A DNA stretch of 64,000 nucleotides from assembly GCF_003952525.1 (NCBI RefSeq), contig NZ_CP034451.1, positions 434,001 through 498,000 of the forward strand. The letters run 5' to 3'. Numbering within the stretch: position 1 is the first letter of the stretch; each line of letters starts with the position of its first letter. The position numbers and the translations under genes are program-made. The notes under the pieces were generated by a model that saw nothing but the letters and a program-made list of their open reading frames with translations, was not told the origin of the DNA and did not search any database. Source of the stretch: Mesorhizobium sp. M3A.F.Ca.ET.080.04.2.1. GTDB lineage: Bacteria > Pseudomonadota > Alphaproteobacteria > Rhizobiales > Rhizobiaceae. Below are positions 35,820-44,335 of the stretch, in pieces.

Positions 35820-36122
35820 ATGGATCGCTTGCATTTCTTTACCCCAGTGCGGATCGCGCGTGGGCAGGGATACCCCGTGGAGGAAGTCGACAGTGTCTCC
35901 GAAGCCATGGTGTTCCTGCGGAAGTGGCCGGCAGGCAGGCGCGGACCGGTTTATCAATGCGCCCTGAATTGCTGCTCGGCGGCAATGTCCGGCAACATGT
36001 CGGCGGAGGAGGCCAGAAAGGCCTTCGTCGGCTTTGCCCGCATCACCCGGCTGCTCGACGACGAGATGGCAATGCCGCTTGGTGGCGCTTCGATGGACAA
36101 TGTCTACGCGCTGAGACGCTGA
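35820..36122 (+). CDS. DUF982 domain-containing protein
   Basis: A 100-residue protein starting MDRLHFFTPV, with VDSVSEAMVFLRKWPAGRRGPVY, then NMSAEEARKAFVGFA and an end of unknown role. This matches DUF982, a small family common in rhizobia and usually present in many paralogues. The ATG at 35820 has GGGAGGA upstream; the open frame from 35751 is rejected. Adjacent Cys-Cys at about residues 54-55 is unusual but no function follows from it. Confidence 0.82.
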   Translation: MDRLHFFTPVRIARGQGYPVEEVDSVSEAMVFLRKWPAGRRGPVYQCALNCCSAAMSGNMSAEEARKAFVGFARITRLLDDEMAMPLGGASMDNVYALRR

Positions 36123-36224
36123 CATCGCTCCAAAGGCGCTCCGGCTCCTGACGAGGTCGGACACCGCATCGATAGAGCGCCGGCTCTAGGGTCGGCGGCA
36201 GGTAGTCTGCGCCTCCGCGCCGCC

Positions 36225-37751
36225 CTAATTTTCCCGGAACGTACGCGTGAGGGAGGCCTCCACTGGTGCCAGCATATAGTCGAGCAATGTGTGCTCGCCC
36301 GTCAGGATCATGACCTCGGCCGGCATGCCGGGGGACAAGCGGATATCATGCAGCTGTGCGAGATCGGCCGGGTAGACCTTGACCTTGGCGAGGAAATAGG
36401 GCTCGCCGGTTTTCTCGTCGGTCAGCCGGTCGGCCGACACTGAAGTGAGCAGGCCATGGATCTGCGGCAGATGCCTGGTCGGATAGGCTGTCAGAACCAC
36501 GCGGGCCGGCATGTTCGGATGCACCACGTCGATATCGGCCGGCCTGATGCGTGAATCGATGACCAAATTGGGCTGGTTGGGCACGATATCGAGGAGCGGC
36601 TGGCCGCTGGCGATCACGCCCGATTCGGTCGTCACGCGCAGGTTCATCACCGTTCCGGCGATCGGCGCGACGATGTCCGTCCTGACCAGCACGTCCTCGC
36701 GCGAGGGCAACTGGCTGCGCAGTTCGGCGAGATCGCCGCGCGCCTTGGCAAGATCCTCATTGGCTCTCTCGCTGTCCTGCTGGCGCAGGTTGAGGAGCTG
36801 GAACTCGGTCTCGCCGATCTGCTGGTCGTTGCGCGCCACTTGTGCGCGGTTCTCTGCCTGATTGGCGCGGATATCGGCCTGGGCGCGTTGCAGCGCCAGT
36901 ATCCGGGGCAGGCGTTCGAGACCCTTCTTGTACATCACCTTGGCAGAGGCAATCTCCTGCTCGATCAGGCCGAGCTGCTCGGCCTGAGCGGCGAGCACTT
37001 CCCGCGATCCCGTGCTTTGCTCCTGGATCTGCGCAATGCGCTTTTCAAGGATTCGCGTGCGCCCTGCACGGGTAGCGAGCCGGCTGGCGAGCAGCGCCTG
37101 CTCCTCAACGACAACCTTTCGCGCCAAATCGCTGTCAATTGACGTTAGTTCCTTAGGGAAAGCGATCTGGGTCTGGCCGGAAAGCTCGGCGACAAGGCGG
37201 GCCTCGGTCGCCAGAAGACGGACGTAATGTGTCTGCAATTCGTCGTAGCGGCCTCGAGCCTGGGTGGTCTTCAAACTAATCAGGACTTGGCCAGCGCCGA
37301 CCCTGTCGCCTTCCTTGACATAGATCTTGCCGATGATGCCGCCCTCCAGATGCTGAACGGTCTTACGGTAGCCTTCCGGGCTGACGATGCCATTAGCCAC
37401 AACTGCGCTCGCCAAGAGGGCAACGCTGGACCACACCGCGACGCCGCCGACGAAAACGATGGACGAGACGTAGCCCAGCATGCGCGCGGGTCGCGTCCGC
37501 CGGTTCAGGTCGCGCCTGCTGACTTGGAGGGCAGGTGTCCGTCGCCGGACCAGCCCTGCCACCAGGAGCAGGAGCATCGCCCCGGCAGCTGCCGTCATGG
37601 CGATTTGTGCTGGTTGAACCTGCCCGTCAAACCAGATCGATACCTCCGCGATTAGATCCCTGGCGCCGGTAGTGAGCGTTTCCCCCAGTCCTCGCACGCT
37701 GTCCGCCAGCCCGTCGAGCATCGTCGAGAAGTCACCAGATCGAACGCCCAT
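36225..37751 (-). CDS. HlyD-type membrane fusion protein of a type I secretion system
   Basis: Adaptor linking the ABC exporter to an outer-membrane TolC-type channel. Beyond residue 118 it follows the family: QHLEGGIIGKIYVKEGDRV (lipoyl half), a long coiled coil (about residues 155-340), the second lipoyl half DIVAPIAGTVMNLRVTTESG, and a beta-barrel domain ending in LDYMLAPVEASL. It is unusual in having two membrane segments, at about 49-67 and 93-118, and a 45-residue soluble N-terminus; most such proteins have one. It starts three bases after the exporter stop. Confidence 0.92.
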   Translation of the reverse strand: MGVRSGDFSTMLDGLADSVRGLGETLTTGARDLIAEVSIWFDGQVQPAQIAMTAAAGAMLLLLVAGLVRRRTPALQVSRRDLNRRTRPARMLGYVSSIVFVGGVAVWSSVALLASAVVANGIVSPEGYRKTVQHLEGGIIGKIYVKEGDRVGAGQVLISLKTTQARGRYDELQTHYVRLLATEARLVAELSGQTQIAFPKELTSIDSDLARKVVVEEQALLASRLATRAGRTRILEKRIAQIQEQSTGSREVLAAQAEQLGLIEQEIASAKVMYKKGLERLPRILALQRAQADIRANQAENRAQVARNDQQIGETEFQLLNLRQQDSERANEDLAKARGDLAELRSQLPSREDVLVRTDIVAPIAGTVMNLRVTTESGVIASGQPLLDIVPNQPNLVIDSRIRPADIDVVHPNMPARVVLTAYPTRHLPQIHGLLTSVSADRLTDEKTGEPYFLAKVKVYPADLAQLHDIRLSPGMPAEVMILTGEHTLLDYMLAPVEASLTRTFREN

Positions 37752-37754
37752 GGC

Positions 37755-39500
37755 TCACTCCGCTGCCTTCAGGTCTCTTGGCTCGTTGGCGGCAACCTTT
37801 TCCCGTATGACGGCCGGCCCCGGGATACGTCTGGCCTGTCCGTTGAGCGCGCTCAGCACCTCCTCGCGCGTGCCGAACATCGAGACGGATCCGTCGCGGA
37901 GCAGAACGATATGGTCGGCCGTGTGCAGAAGATTGGTCCGATGGCTGACGATAACGACTGTACGGCCTCGCCGCTTCAGCTGCTGGAGCACGTTGAAGAG
38001 CGCCACCTCTCCTTCGCCGTCAAGCCCGGTGTTCGGTTCGTCGAGAACGATCAGCGGCGGATCGCCGAACAGAGCCCGGGCCAATGCGATGCGCTGGCAC
38101 TGGCCACGGGAAATCCGTGTCGCGTGCGGCCCGACTTCGGTGCGGTAGCCGCTCGGCAGCCGCAGAATCATCTCGTGGATGCCGGCAAGCTGCGCCGCGG
38201 CGATCACCGCTTCGCTATCGACGTCGCGCAAACGCGCAATGTTCTCGGCAATCGTTCCGGGAAACAGTTCGACCTGTTGCGGCAGATAGCCGACATACTG
38301 GCCCAACTGGTCCGAAGCCCAAGTCCAGACCTCGGCACCGTCAAGCCTGACATGGCCGAACGACGGCCGCAGCGCGCCGACAATGAGACGGCAGAGCGTG
38401 GTCTTGCCGGAACCGGACGGTCCAATCACGCCGCAGGTCTGCCCGGGCTCAACGCCGAAGTCTATCCGGCTTATAAGCGGCTGCGACGTGCCCGGCGCGC
38501 GGTAGTGCAAATCCTCGAGCTTCAGCCCGCCCTGCGGGCGCGGTAGGGTCACGCCAGCGTTTTGCACGGAAACGGTCTCGGCGAAGAGTCTCATCAGGTT
38601 GCGGCGGGCGGCCCGCGCGCTGACTAGGCTGCGCCATGCGCCGATCGAGCGCTCGATCGGCGCCAGGGCGCGGCTGAGCAGTATGGAGGCGGCGATCATC
38701 GAGCCCGCCGTGAGTTCGCGGCGCAGGACGAGATAGGCGCCGAGCCCCAGCACGGCCACCTGAAGCGCAAGGCGCAGTGAGCGCGACAGGCTGCTTATGA
38801 TGGTGGTGCGCCGGAAAAGCCGACCCTGGAGCTCCATCAGCGACTGCTGGTTTTCCTCCCAGCGCCGCAGTGCCGGCTCGGACATGCCGAGCGAGCGCAA
38901 TGTCTCGGACGCCTCGATATATTGGCCTACGGCGGCCTGGCTGCGGCGCAACCCCGCGGCCGCTTCCTGGCCTTTGCGGCGGGTGAAGAAGTCATTGGCG
39001 AGCGCAGCGCCGAACAAGAATATCGCGCCGGCAATGCCGACCGCGCCCAATACCGGATGCAGCAGCCACATGAAGGCCAGGAATACCGGCGTCCATGGCG
39101 CGTCGAGAAAGGTCAGAATGCCGTCGCCGGCGACGAAACCGCGGAGATCCCCGAGATCCTTGAGGCCGCCCTCTATGCCGTTGCCGGCGAGGCGCGCTTC
39201 CATGCCGCGCTCGATCACGGGAACGCTGAGCTGGTCGTCCAGCCACTGGCTTATATATGCCAGCATCATTCGGCGGGCGTGTTCCAGAAGGCCATAGACG
39301 ACAATGGCGCCGATAACGGCAAGGGTGAGCCACAGCAGCGTATCGATCGAGCCGCTCGACAGCACCCTGTCGTAGATCTGCAGCATGTAGACGGTGCTGG
39401 CGAGCAGGAGGACATTGGCGAGCAGGCTGAAGAGGAGTAGGGCTGGCGCCTGATGGCGCGCCAGATGCATTACCTCCTGGAAGGTCGGTCTTGCCTGCAT
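37755..39500 (-). CDS. Type I secretion ABC exporter (permease-ATPase fusion)
   Basis: A PrtD-like exporter of 581 residues. Six membrane helices in residues 18-285 are followed by the ATPase: Walker A G360-T368 (GPSGSGKTT), signature 463-467 read as ISRGQ instead of LSGGQ, Walker B LIVLDE at 483-488, and the H-loop VIVSHR. There is no N-terminal C39 peptidase, so the substrate should carry a C-terminal signal. The ATG at 39500 is chosen; the frame is open to 39548. It lies 74 bases after the substrate gene, which has a hairpin in between. Confidence 0.93.
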   Translation of the reverse strand: MQARPTFQEVMHLARHQAPALLLFSLLANVLLLASTVYMLQIYDRVLSSGSIDTLLWLTLAVIGAIVVYGLLEHARRMMLAYISQWLDDQLSVPVIERGMEARLAGNGIEGGLKDLGDLRGFVAGDGILTFLDAPWTPVFLAFMWLLHPVLGAVGIAGAIFLFGAALANDFFTRRKGQEAAAGLRRSQAAVGQYIEASETLRSLGMSEPALRRWEENQQSLMELQGRLFRRTTIISSLSRSLRLALQVAVLGLGAYLVLRRELTAGSMIAASILLSRALAPIERSIGAWRSLVSARAARRNLMRLFAETVSVQNAGVTLPRPQGGLKLEDLHYRAPGTSQPLISRIDFGVEPGQTCGVIGPSGSGKTTLCRLIVGALRPSFGHVRLDGAEVWTWASDQLGQYVGYLPQQVELFPGTIAENIARLRDVDSEAVIAAAQLAGIHEMILRLPSGYRTEVGPHATRISRGQCQRIALARALFGDPPLIVLDEPNTGLDGEGEVALFNVLQQLKRRGRTVVIVSHRTNLLHTADHIVLLRDGSVSMFGTREEVLSALNGQARRIPGPAVIREKVAANEPRDLKAAE

Positions 39501-39537
39501 CACGGATCCCCCCGATTGCGATTTTGGTGTACCCGGA

Positions 39538-39562
39538 CGGGCGCCCACAACAAGGGCGCCCG
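39538..39562 (-). other. Intercistronic hairpin between substrate and exporter genes
   Basis: A perfect 9-bp GC-rich stem (39538-39546 with 39554-39562) around a 7-base loop lies between the substrate stop (39575) and the exporter start (39500). There is no U-run, so it is more likely a partial terminator or a 3' stabiliser of the substrate message, giving more substrate than exporter. The arrangement recalls hlyCA/hlyBD. Confidence 0.7.
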
Positions 39563-39574
39563 GCCGCTGTCACG

Positions 39575-42500
39575 TCAGACAATGCCGTCCGCGACATCCA
39601 GGTGGATCGTAAACGTATCCGAAGCGCTGTCGTTATCGCCGTCAGACAGATGGGCCGTGAAGTCCAGGTCGAGGGGATCGGGATTAATCGGCTGCTCGAT
39701 GCTGAACTGGATGACCGGGATCTTGACGGTGCCTACACCCATGGTGAGTTGGATCGCCTCGATCTGCTTGGAGCCGCCGTCGATCACGAAATACTTGCCG
39801 CCCTCCGCAACATCCGGGATGAGTGGGTCGTGACGCGGAGCGTCGTTCAGCATGGGTAGCGTCACTTCGATCGGACCGCTGACAGTCCCATCAGTGTAGT
39901 AGGCGATGTAGTAAAGATCCTCTGTGGCCGGGGTGTAGCCACCCACGGAATTGTCGATATAGACCGTGACCTTGTCGACGTCCTGCTCAGGATTGACCAC
40001 GAAGCTCTCGTCGCCCGAGGTGATGGTGGTGTTGGGGAACGCTGGAGTCCCTCCGCTCACGCCATCGAGGTTGTTGTTGTTGATGCCAATGCCTGAGGTA
40101 GACACGTTCATCTTGAATGAACTGTTGATCAGGCTCGTGGCGCTGAGTGCTTCAAGCTGCGCTTCGGTCAGATCCGGATCTGGCTGGACAAGATCCTCGA
40201 TGTCATTCGGGTCGCTGCCAACGCTTCCGTTCTCCAGGGGAGCGGTCGGAACGGCGCCGAAGAAGATGACGTCGTGCGAGGGCCCATCCGGCGGGAATTG
40301 CAGCGTCTGCACAGCGTCCGGCCCGCCGGCCTTCAGCGATCCCTCTGAGGTATCGAAATTTTCGATGGTTGGGGGTAGCTGCGTCACCGCCAGGGCATAG
40401 GTGTTCGCGACTGGATCGAAGGTCAGCGTGAAGTTGACAGTATCGTCAACGTTATCGCCGTTGAAGTCGTCCGTGATCGACCCTGTGAAGCTGTAGGCCC
40501 CTGTCTGCGTCAGAGAGGCGCCTGACGGTACTGTGCCATTGGCGTCGATCTCATAACTGTCCAGCGTCACGCTGAGCAGGTTGAATCCATCGGCGCCGGG
40601 GTCGTGAGTCCAGGTGCCGTGGGCACCGCTGTCATAGTCACCGCCTGCGGCGGCGTCCGCTACTGCAATTGTGGGTCCGTCGTCCTGGAACACCACTGCA
40701 TCGCCGATGCCGGTCGAACTGGTCGCGGTATCGCCGTCACCGTCGGTGACCGTGACCACCGCCAGCAACGCGCCGTCGGTAATGTTCACCGATTCGTCGT
40801 AGCTGCCGCCCGGGGTCGGATGAAGGATCGAAGCATATTGCGCCACGCTGACGACCCCGGTGGTGCTGTTGATCGCGACGGCGAACGCCGCCGCCCCCGC
40901 GGCCCCGCCAATGCGGCCGACCACAAGGTTGCCTTCCTTGAACAGGAAGATGCTTACGCCAGCGGTGGTGTCGAGGCCGGAATCGACGCCTGCGGCGGAC
41001 ACCGCCAGCGAGAATGCCGTCGTCCCGCCCTCCTGGTCGGCGCCGAGCGAGCTTCCGGTGGAGCTCACGACCGCGTTCGGATCCTGCGCATAACCGGCTG
41101 GGCTCAAATCGGTGCTGACATTGGCGACACCCGCGAACAGGCTGACCACTCCTGCGGCAGTGGTGTCATCGGCATCTGCGTCATTGCCCGCCGTCTCGTC
41201 ATGCGTCACCGTCGCGGCAAGCTGGACGATCGCTGCCGTCGGCCCATCGTCCTGGAACTGCACGGCATCGCCGATGCCGGTCGAACTGGTCGCGGTATCG
41301 TTGTCGCGGTCAGTGACCGTGACCACCGCCCGCAGCGCGCTGTCGGTGATGCTCACTGACTCGTCGTAACTGCCGCCCGGAGTCGGATGATGGATCGAAG
41401 CGTATTGCGCCACGCTGACGACCCCGGTGGTGCTGTTGATGGCCACCGCGAAGGCTGCCTGCCCTCCGGCTCCGCCGATGCGGCCGACCACCAGGTTACC
41501 TTCCTTGAACAGGAAGATGCTTACGCCCGCGGTCGTATCGAGGCCTGAATCAACTCCTGAGGCGGACACATCCAGCGAGAATGCTATCGTTCCGCCATCT
41601 GTGCCCGTGGAACTCCCGGTTGAACTCACGACCGCGCTTGCGTCCTGTGCGTACCCGGTTGGGCTCAGATCGGTGCTGACATTGCTGACACCGGCGAACA
41701 GACTGATAACGCCCGCGGCGGTGGTGTCGTCGGCATCGCCCTGATTGCCGGCGGTCTCGTCATGGGCCACTGTGGGGGCGCCTTGCACGATGCCTGCCGT
41801 CGGCCCATCGTCCTCGATGACGATCTGTTGGCCGACGAAGGTCGAGGAGCCGCTGGATGTCACGATACCGAAACCGCCAATGTCGAAAGTATTGTTGTCA
41901 TTGGTGGCATCGGTATCCGCGTTGCTGATGTTTTCGATCAGCACGCGGTCGTGGGTAGAGGTCGTCGTCCACGTCACCTTATCGCCGGTGCTCAGGCCGG
42001 TGATCGTCAACGTACCGTCGGCGTTGACCGTGGCAACCGGAGTAAATTGCGTATTGCCTGTCTTGACGACGAAGTCGGTGACCGAGGCCGATGTGATGTT
42101 GACTTGGGTGTCGTTGGTGAGCCCGTCGACAAAATTCACCCCCGGCTCCGCGGCGGTGGTGAAGGCCGTGATCTTGACGGTGACGGGTCCGACGCCCGGA
42201 TTGGTTTGGTTGACGGTGAACGACGCCCCGGTTGCATTGACGACGTTCGTGAAGGCGATGTTGGCTTCGACGTCGGCCTCGTTCTGGTCCAGATTGGGCA
42301 CGAGGAAGTTCGTGTCCGCGCCCGTGACGTAGGTGATGAACGCGCCTTCGTTGGGGTTGATCTGGTTGCCGTTGACGCCGAACGAGGTGGTGCTTCCGGC
42401 CTGGCTGATGTTGAGCACATCCTTGGTCGTGATGTTCCCGCCCTGGGATTGATTGAGCGGGTTTTTCCCAATCACCACGATCTGGGTGGAGTTTGGATCG

Positions 42501-43114
42501 CCGAAGGTCATGAACAAGTTGCTGCCCGACGGTGCCCCGGCAAAGCCGAAGTTCAGCGTCTCGCTCGCCGCGAGCTTGAGGGTGTTGCCGAGATCGACCG
42601 CGTCATCCGGGTCGGTGCTGTTGTTATGGAAGATCGGAACGTAGGTGACGATATGGAAGGTAACCTGGTCGCTGGTCGCGCCGGCGTTCACCACGTCCTG
42701 CTTGAAGATGACGAAGGCGATCGCGTCGGCGCTGCCGTTGCCATCGCTGTCGTATCTGCCGATCACGGTGTCGTTCCCATCAGCGAAGAGCAGGATATCC
42801 TTGCCGTCGGCTGTGTTGAGCAGGCTGTCGTCGCCGTTGAGGGCGCCACCGTTGCTGTCGGTGAACGTGGTGCCGGCGAGCTGTGAACCAGAGGTAGCGT
42901 TGACGGTGACCGAGTTCGTCTTGGTCGCGACGCCGACATTGGTCGGGAACGCGGGGTTTAACCCCAGGGTGGTCTCCAGATAAGTCCGGAACGCTGCTGA
43001 GAGAGAAGTGTACGCCACGTCGGTGTCGGTAAAGCCGTCGGCGCCGTCCGCGGTTTGCAAACCAGCAGTCTGATCGTTGACGGCTTCGTCGTTGAGAATG
43101 AAGGTGATAGCCAT
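39575..43114 (-). CDS. Large secreted protein with tandem DUF5801 (T1SS-type) repeats
   Basis: 1179 residues, acidic, rich in Thr, Ser, Ala, Gly and Asp, and without any cysteine, as is usual for type I substrates. An N-terminal part (1-430) has a calcium-loop-like DSDGNGSAD at 122-130. Two DUF5801-type repeats follow (about 435-621 and 622-810), each starting DDGPTAxIV and ending TATSSTGIGDAV. The rest (to 1179) contains LSDGDNDSASDTF near the C-terminus, probably part of the secretion signal. GGxGxD nonapeptides are absent. The ATG at 43114 has GGGGAG upstream. Role is probably adhesion or biofilm matrix (inference). Confidence 0.85.
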   Translation of the reverse strand: MAITFILNDEAVNDQTAGLQTADGADGFTDTDVAYTSLSAAFRTYLETTLGLNPAFPTNVGVATKTNSVTVNATSGSQLAGTTFTDSNGGALNGDDSLLNTADGKDILLFADGNDTVIGRYDSDGNGSADAIAFVIFKQDVVNAGATSDQVTFHIVTYVPIFHNNSTDPDDAVDLGNTLKLAASETLNFGFAGAPSGSNLFMTFGDPNSTQIVVIGKNPLNQSQGGNITTKDVLNISQAGSTTSFGVNGNQINPNEGAFITYVTGADTNFLVPNLDQNEADVEANIAFTNVVNATGASFTVNQTNPGVGPVTVKITAFTTAAEPGVNFVDGLTNDTQVNITSASVTDFVVKTGNTQFTPVATVNADGTLTITGLSTGDKVTWTTTSTHDRVLIENISNADTDATNDNNTFDIGGFGIVTSSGSSTFVGQQIVIEDDGPTAGIVQGAPTVAHDETAGNQGDADDTTAAGVISLFAGVSNVSTDLSPTGYAQDASAVVSSTGSSTGTDGGTIAFSLDVSASGVDSGLDTTAGVSIFLFKEGNLVVGRIGGAGGQAAFAVAINSTTGVVSVAQYASIHHPTPGGSYDESVSITDSALRAVVTVTDRDNDTATSSTGIGDAVQFQDDGPTAAIVQLAATVTHDETAGNDADADDTTAAGVVSLFAGVANVSTDLSPAGYAQDPNAVVSSTGSSLGADQEGGTTAFSLAVSAAGVDSGLDTTAGVSIFLFKEGNLVVGRIGGAAGAAAFAVAINSTTGVVSVAQYASILHPTPGGSYDESVNITDGALLAVVTVTDGDGDTATSSTGIGDAVVFQDDGPTIAVADAAAGGDYDSGAHGTWTHDPGADGFNLLSVTLDSYEIDANGTVPSGASLTQTGAYSFTGSITDDFNGDNVDDTVNFTLTFDPVANTYALAVTQLPPTIENFDTSEGSLKAGGPDAVQTLQFPPDGPSHDVIFFGAVPTAPLENGSVGSDPNDIEDLVQPDPDLTEAQLEALSATSLINSSFKMNVSTSGIGINNNNLDGVSGGTPAFPNTTITSGDESFVVNPEQDVDKVTVYIDNSVGGYTPATEDLYYIAYYTDGTVSGPIEVTLPMLNDAPRHDPLIPDVAEGGKYFVIDGGSKQIEAIQLTMGVGTVKIPVIQFSIEQPINPDPLDLDFTAHLSDGDNDSASDTFTIHLDVADGIV
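40684..41812 (-). repeat. Two near-identical in-frame tandem repeats inside the secreted-protein gene
   Basis: Copies of about 567 and 561 bp lie head to tail. Their proteins are nearly identical over long runs such as LDTTAGVSIFLFKEGNLV and FAVAINSTTGVVSVAQYAS. DNA similarity is also high, with short indels only near the SSTGSS segment, which suggests recent duplication or gene conversion. Boundaries are set at the DDGP codons and could shift. Confidence 0.85.
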
Positions 43115-43431
43115 TGTTGTGCTCCCCATCGAATGACTGGCCGGTCGCTCAAATTCCCCCTTGAGGTGCGCCCGCGCTCAAGATCGGTCCTGAGTGGTCC
43201 ATGCACGGAGCGTCGCGCACTGAATGCGGCCTTGATCCTCTATTGTTCTGTCGGGGAAGCGGGCGCGTCCATTCACGGTTGGATAGTATTTCGATCAATG
43301 CCGTGCCTGATCGAACGGTATATATCCTTCGATATTGTCGGCTTGCGCAGGTCGGTGATCCGGGTGGATCGCCAGGCAAGACTCCAGTAATGGCTTGATT
43401 GAGCTTGGCGACCCAGGGAAGGGGCGATCGA
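43115..43431. promoter_or_regulatory. Upstream region of the secretion locus with an inverted repeat
   Basis: 317 bases between the LuxR-type gene and the substrate gene, without a gene. A perfect 8-bp inverted repeat, TTCGATCA (43290-43297) and TGATCGAA (43308-43315), lies about 175 bases before the substrate start. A second partial match, CTTCGATAT, is at about 43328. This is a plausible operator for the adjacent regulator; no clear promoter hexamers were found. Confidence 0.5.
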
Positions 43432-44070
43432 TCAGATCAGATCTGTTGCCGTGTGGCCGGCGCTCTTGCGGTGCGCCGCCCAGGCCAGTTCCGCACGGCT
43501 GCCGAGGTTGAGCTTGGTGTAGACATGATGCAGATGCATCTTCACCGTGCCTTCGGACACATGCAGTTGCTTGGCAATGGTCTTGTTGCGCAAGCCGCGC
43601 GAGACGAGGTCGGCGATTTCGGTCTCGCGCCCCGTAAGCCTCGATGTCGTCTGAGGTTGCGCCCGCGGCATGAGCAGATGCTGGACGATCTTGTTGTCGA
43701 TCCACCTCTTGCCGCTGGCCACCGCGTTGACGCAATCGAGAAGAAAGCGATTGCTTATGCCGTCGAACAGCAGCCCGTCGACGTCGAGCGCCCGTATTTC
43801 CTCAACGTTGAGGCCGCTGCTGGGCTGCAGGATGAAGATTATGCCGATACCGCTATGGCTGGCCCTCAACGTGGCGGAGAGACTCGTCGTTTGCGGGTCC
43901 GCAATGTCCAGGCCGAGGATAGCAATATCGGGCCGGTGGCGTGCCACAGGGGGAAGCACGTCAACAACGCGATGACACTCGGCGACAACGTCGTGTCCGG
44001 CCTTACGCAACACCCAGCCCAGACCGGCGAGATACACGCCGCGCGGGTCCGCGACAACCACCGTCGACAT
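43432..44070 (-). CDS. LuxR/NarL-type regulator with degenerate receiver domain
   Basis: A 212-residue protein with a receiver-like domain (1-120) and a LuxR helix-turn-helix (145-205: LTGRETEIADLVSRGLRNK, then VSEGTVKMHLHHVYTKL). The receiver has lost key residues: Gly53 replaces the phosphoacceptor Asp, Gln82 sits at the conserved Thr/Ser, and Phe102 at the conserved Lys; only Asp8 of the acidic pair remains. It is therefore unlikely to be controlled by phosphorylation. The ATG at 44070 is chosen. It lies directly upstream of the secretion genes on the same strand and may control them. Confidence 0.85.
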   Translation of the reverse strand: MSTVVVADPRGVYLAGLGWVLRKAGHDVVAECHRVVDVLPPVARHRPDIAILGLDIADPQTTSLSATLRASHSGIGIIFILQPSSGLNVEEIRALDVDGLLFDGISNRFLLDCVNAVASGKRWIDNKIVQHLLMPRAQPQTTSRLTGRETEIADLVSRGLRNKTIAKQLHVSEGTVKMHLHHVYTKLNLGSRAELAWAAHRKSAGHTATDLI

Positions 44071-44335
44071 GCGAACACCGTCCGTAGAAAACGCAACGAA
44101 CTTTGGGTAAACCGCCCCACACAGCTCACGATATGAGCACAAAAAGTTTACTCCAACTTGTGGAAAATTCAACGCGAACTATTGATTTCCTGAAAAATGC
44201 GTGAGGCAGAAATGGTCCCTTGGGTGTGAGACCTTTGTCCCAGCTCAAGGGAAACTGTCTGAAAACAAACGAGAATATGATAGGTCAGGCGCCTGGTCGT
44301 TGACCGGGAGGCGCTGGGAAAGAACTTTGAAGCCG

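Noticed and set aside
39575..43114. Classical RTX toxin with GGxGxD calcium repeats
   Set aside because: No nonapeptide repeats are seen; only isolated Asp-rich loops and DUF5801-type repeats are present, and there is no acyltransferase gene nearby.
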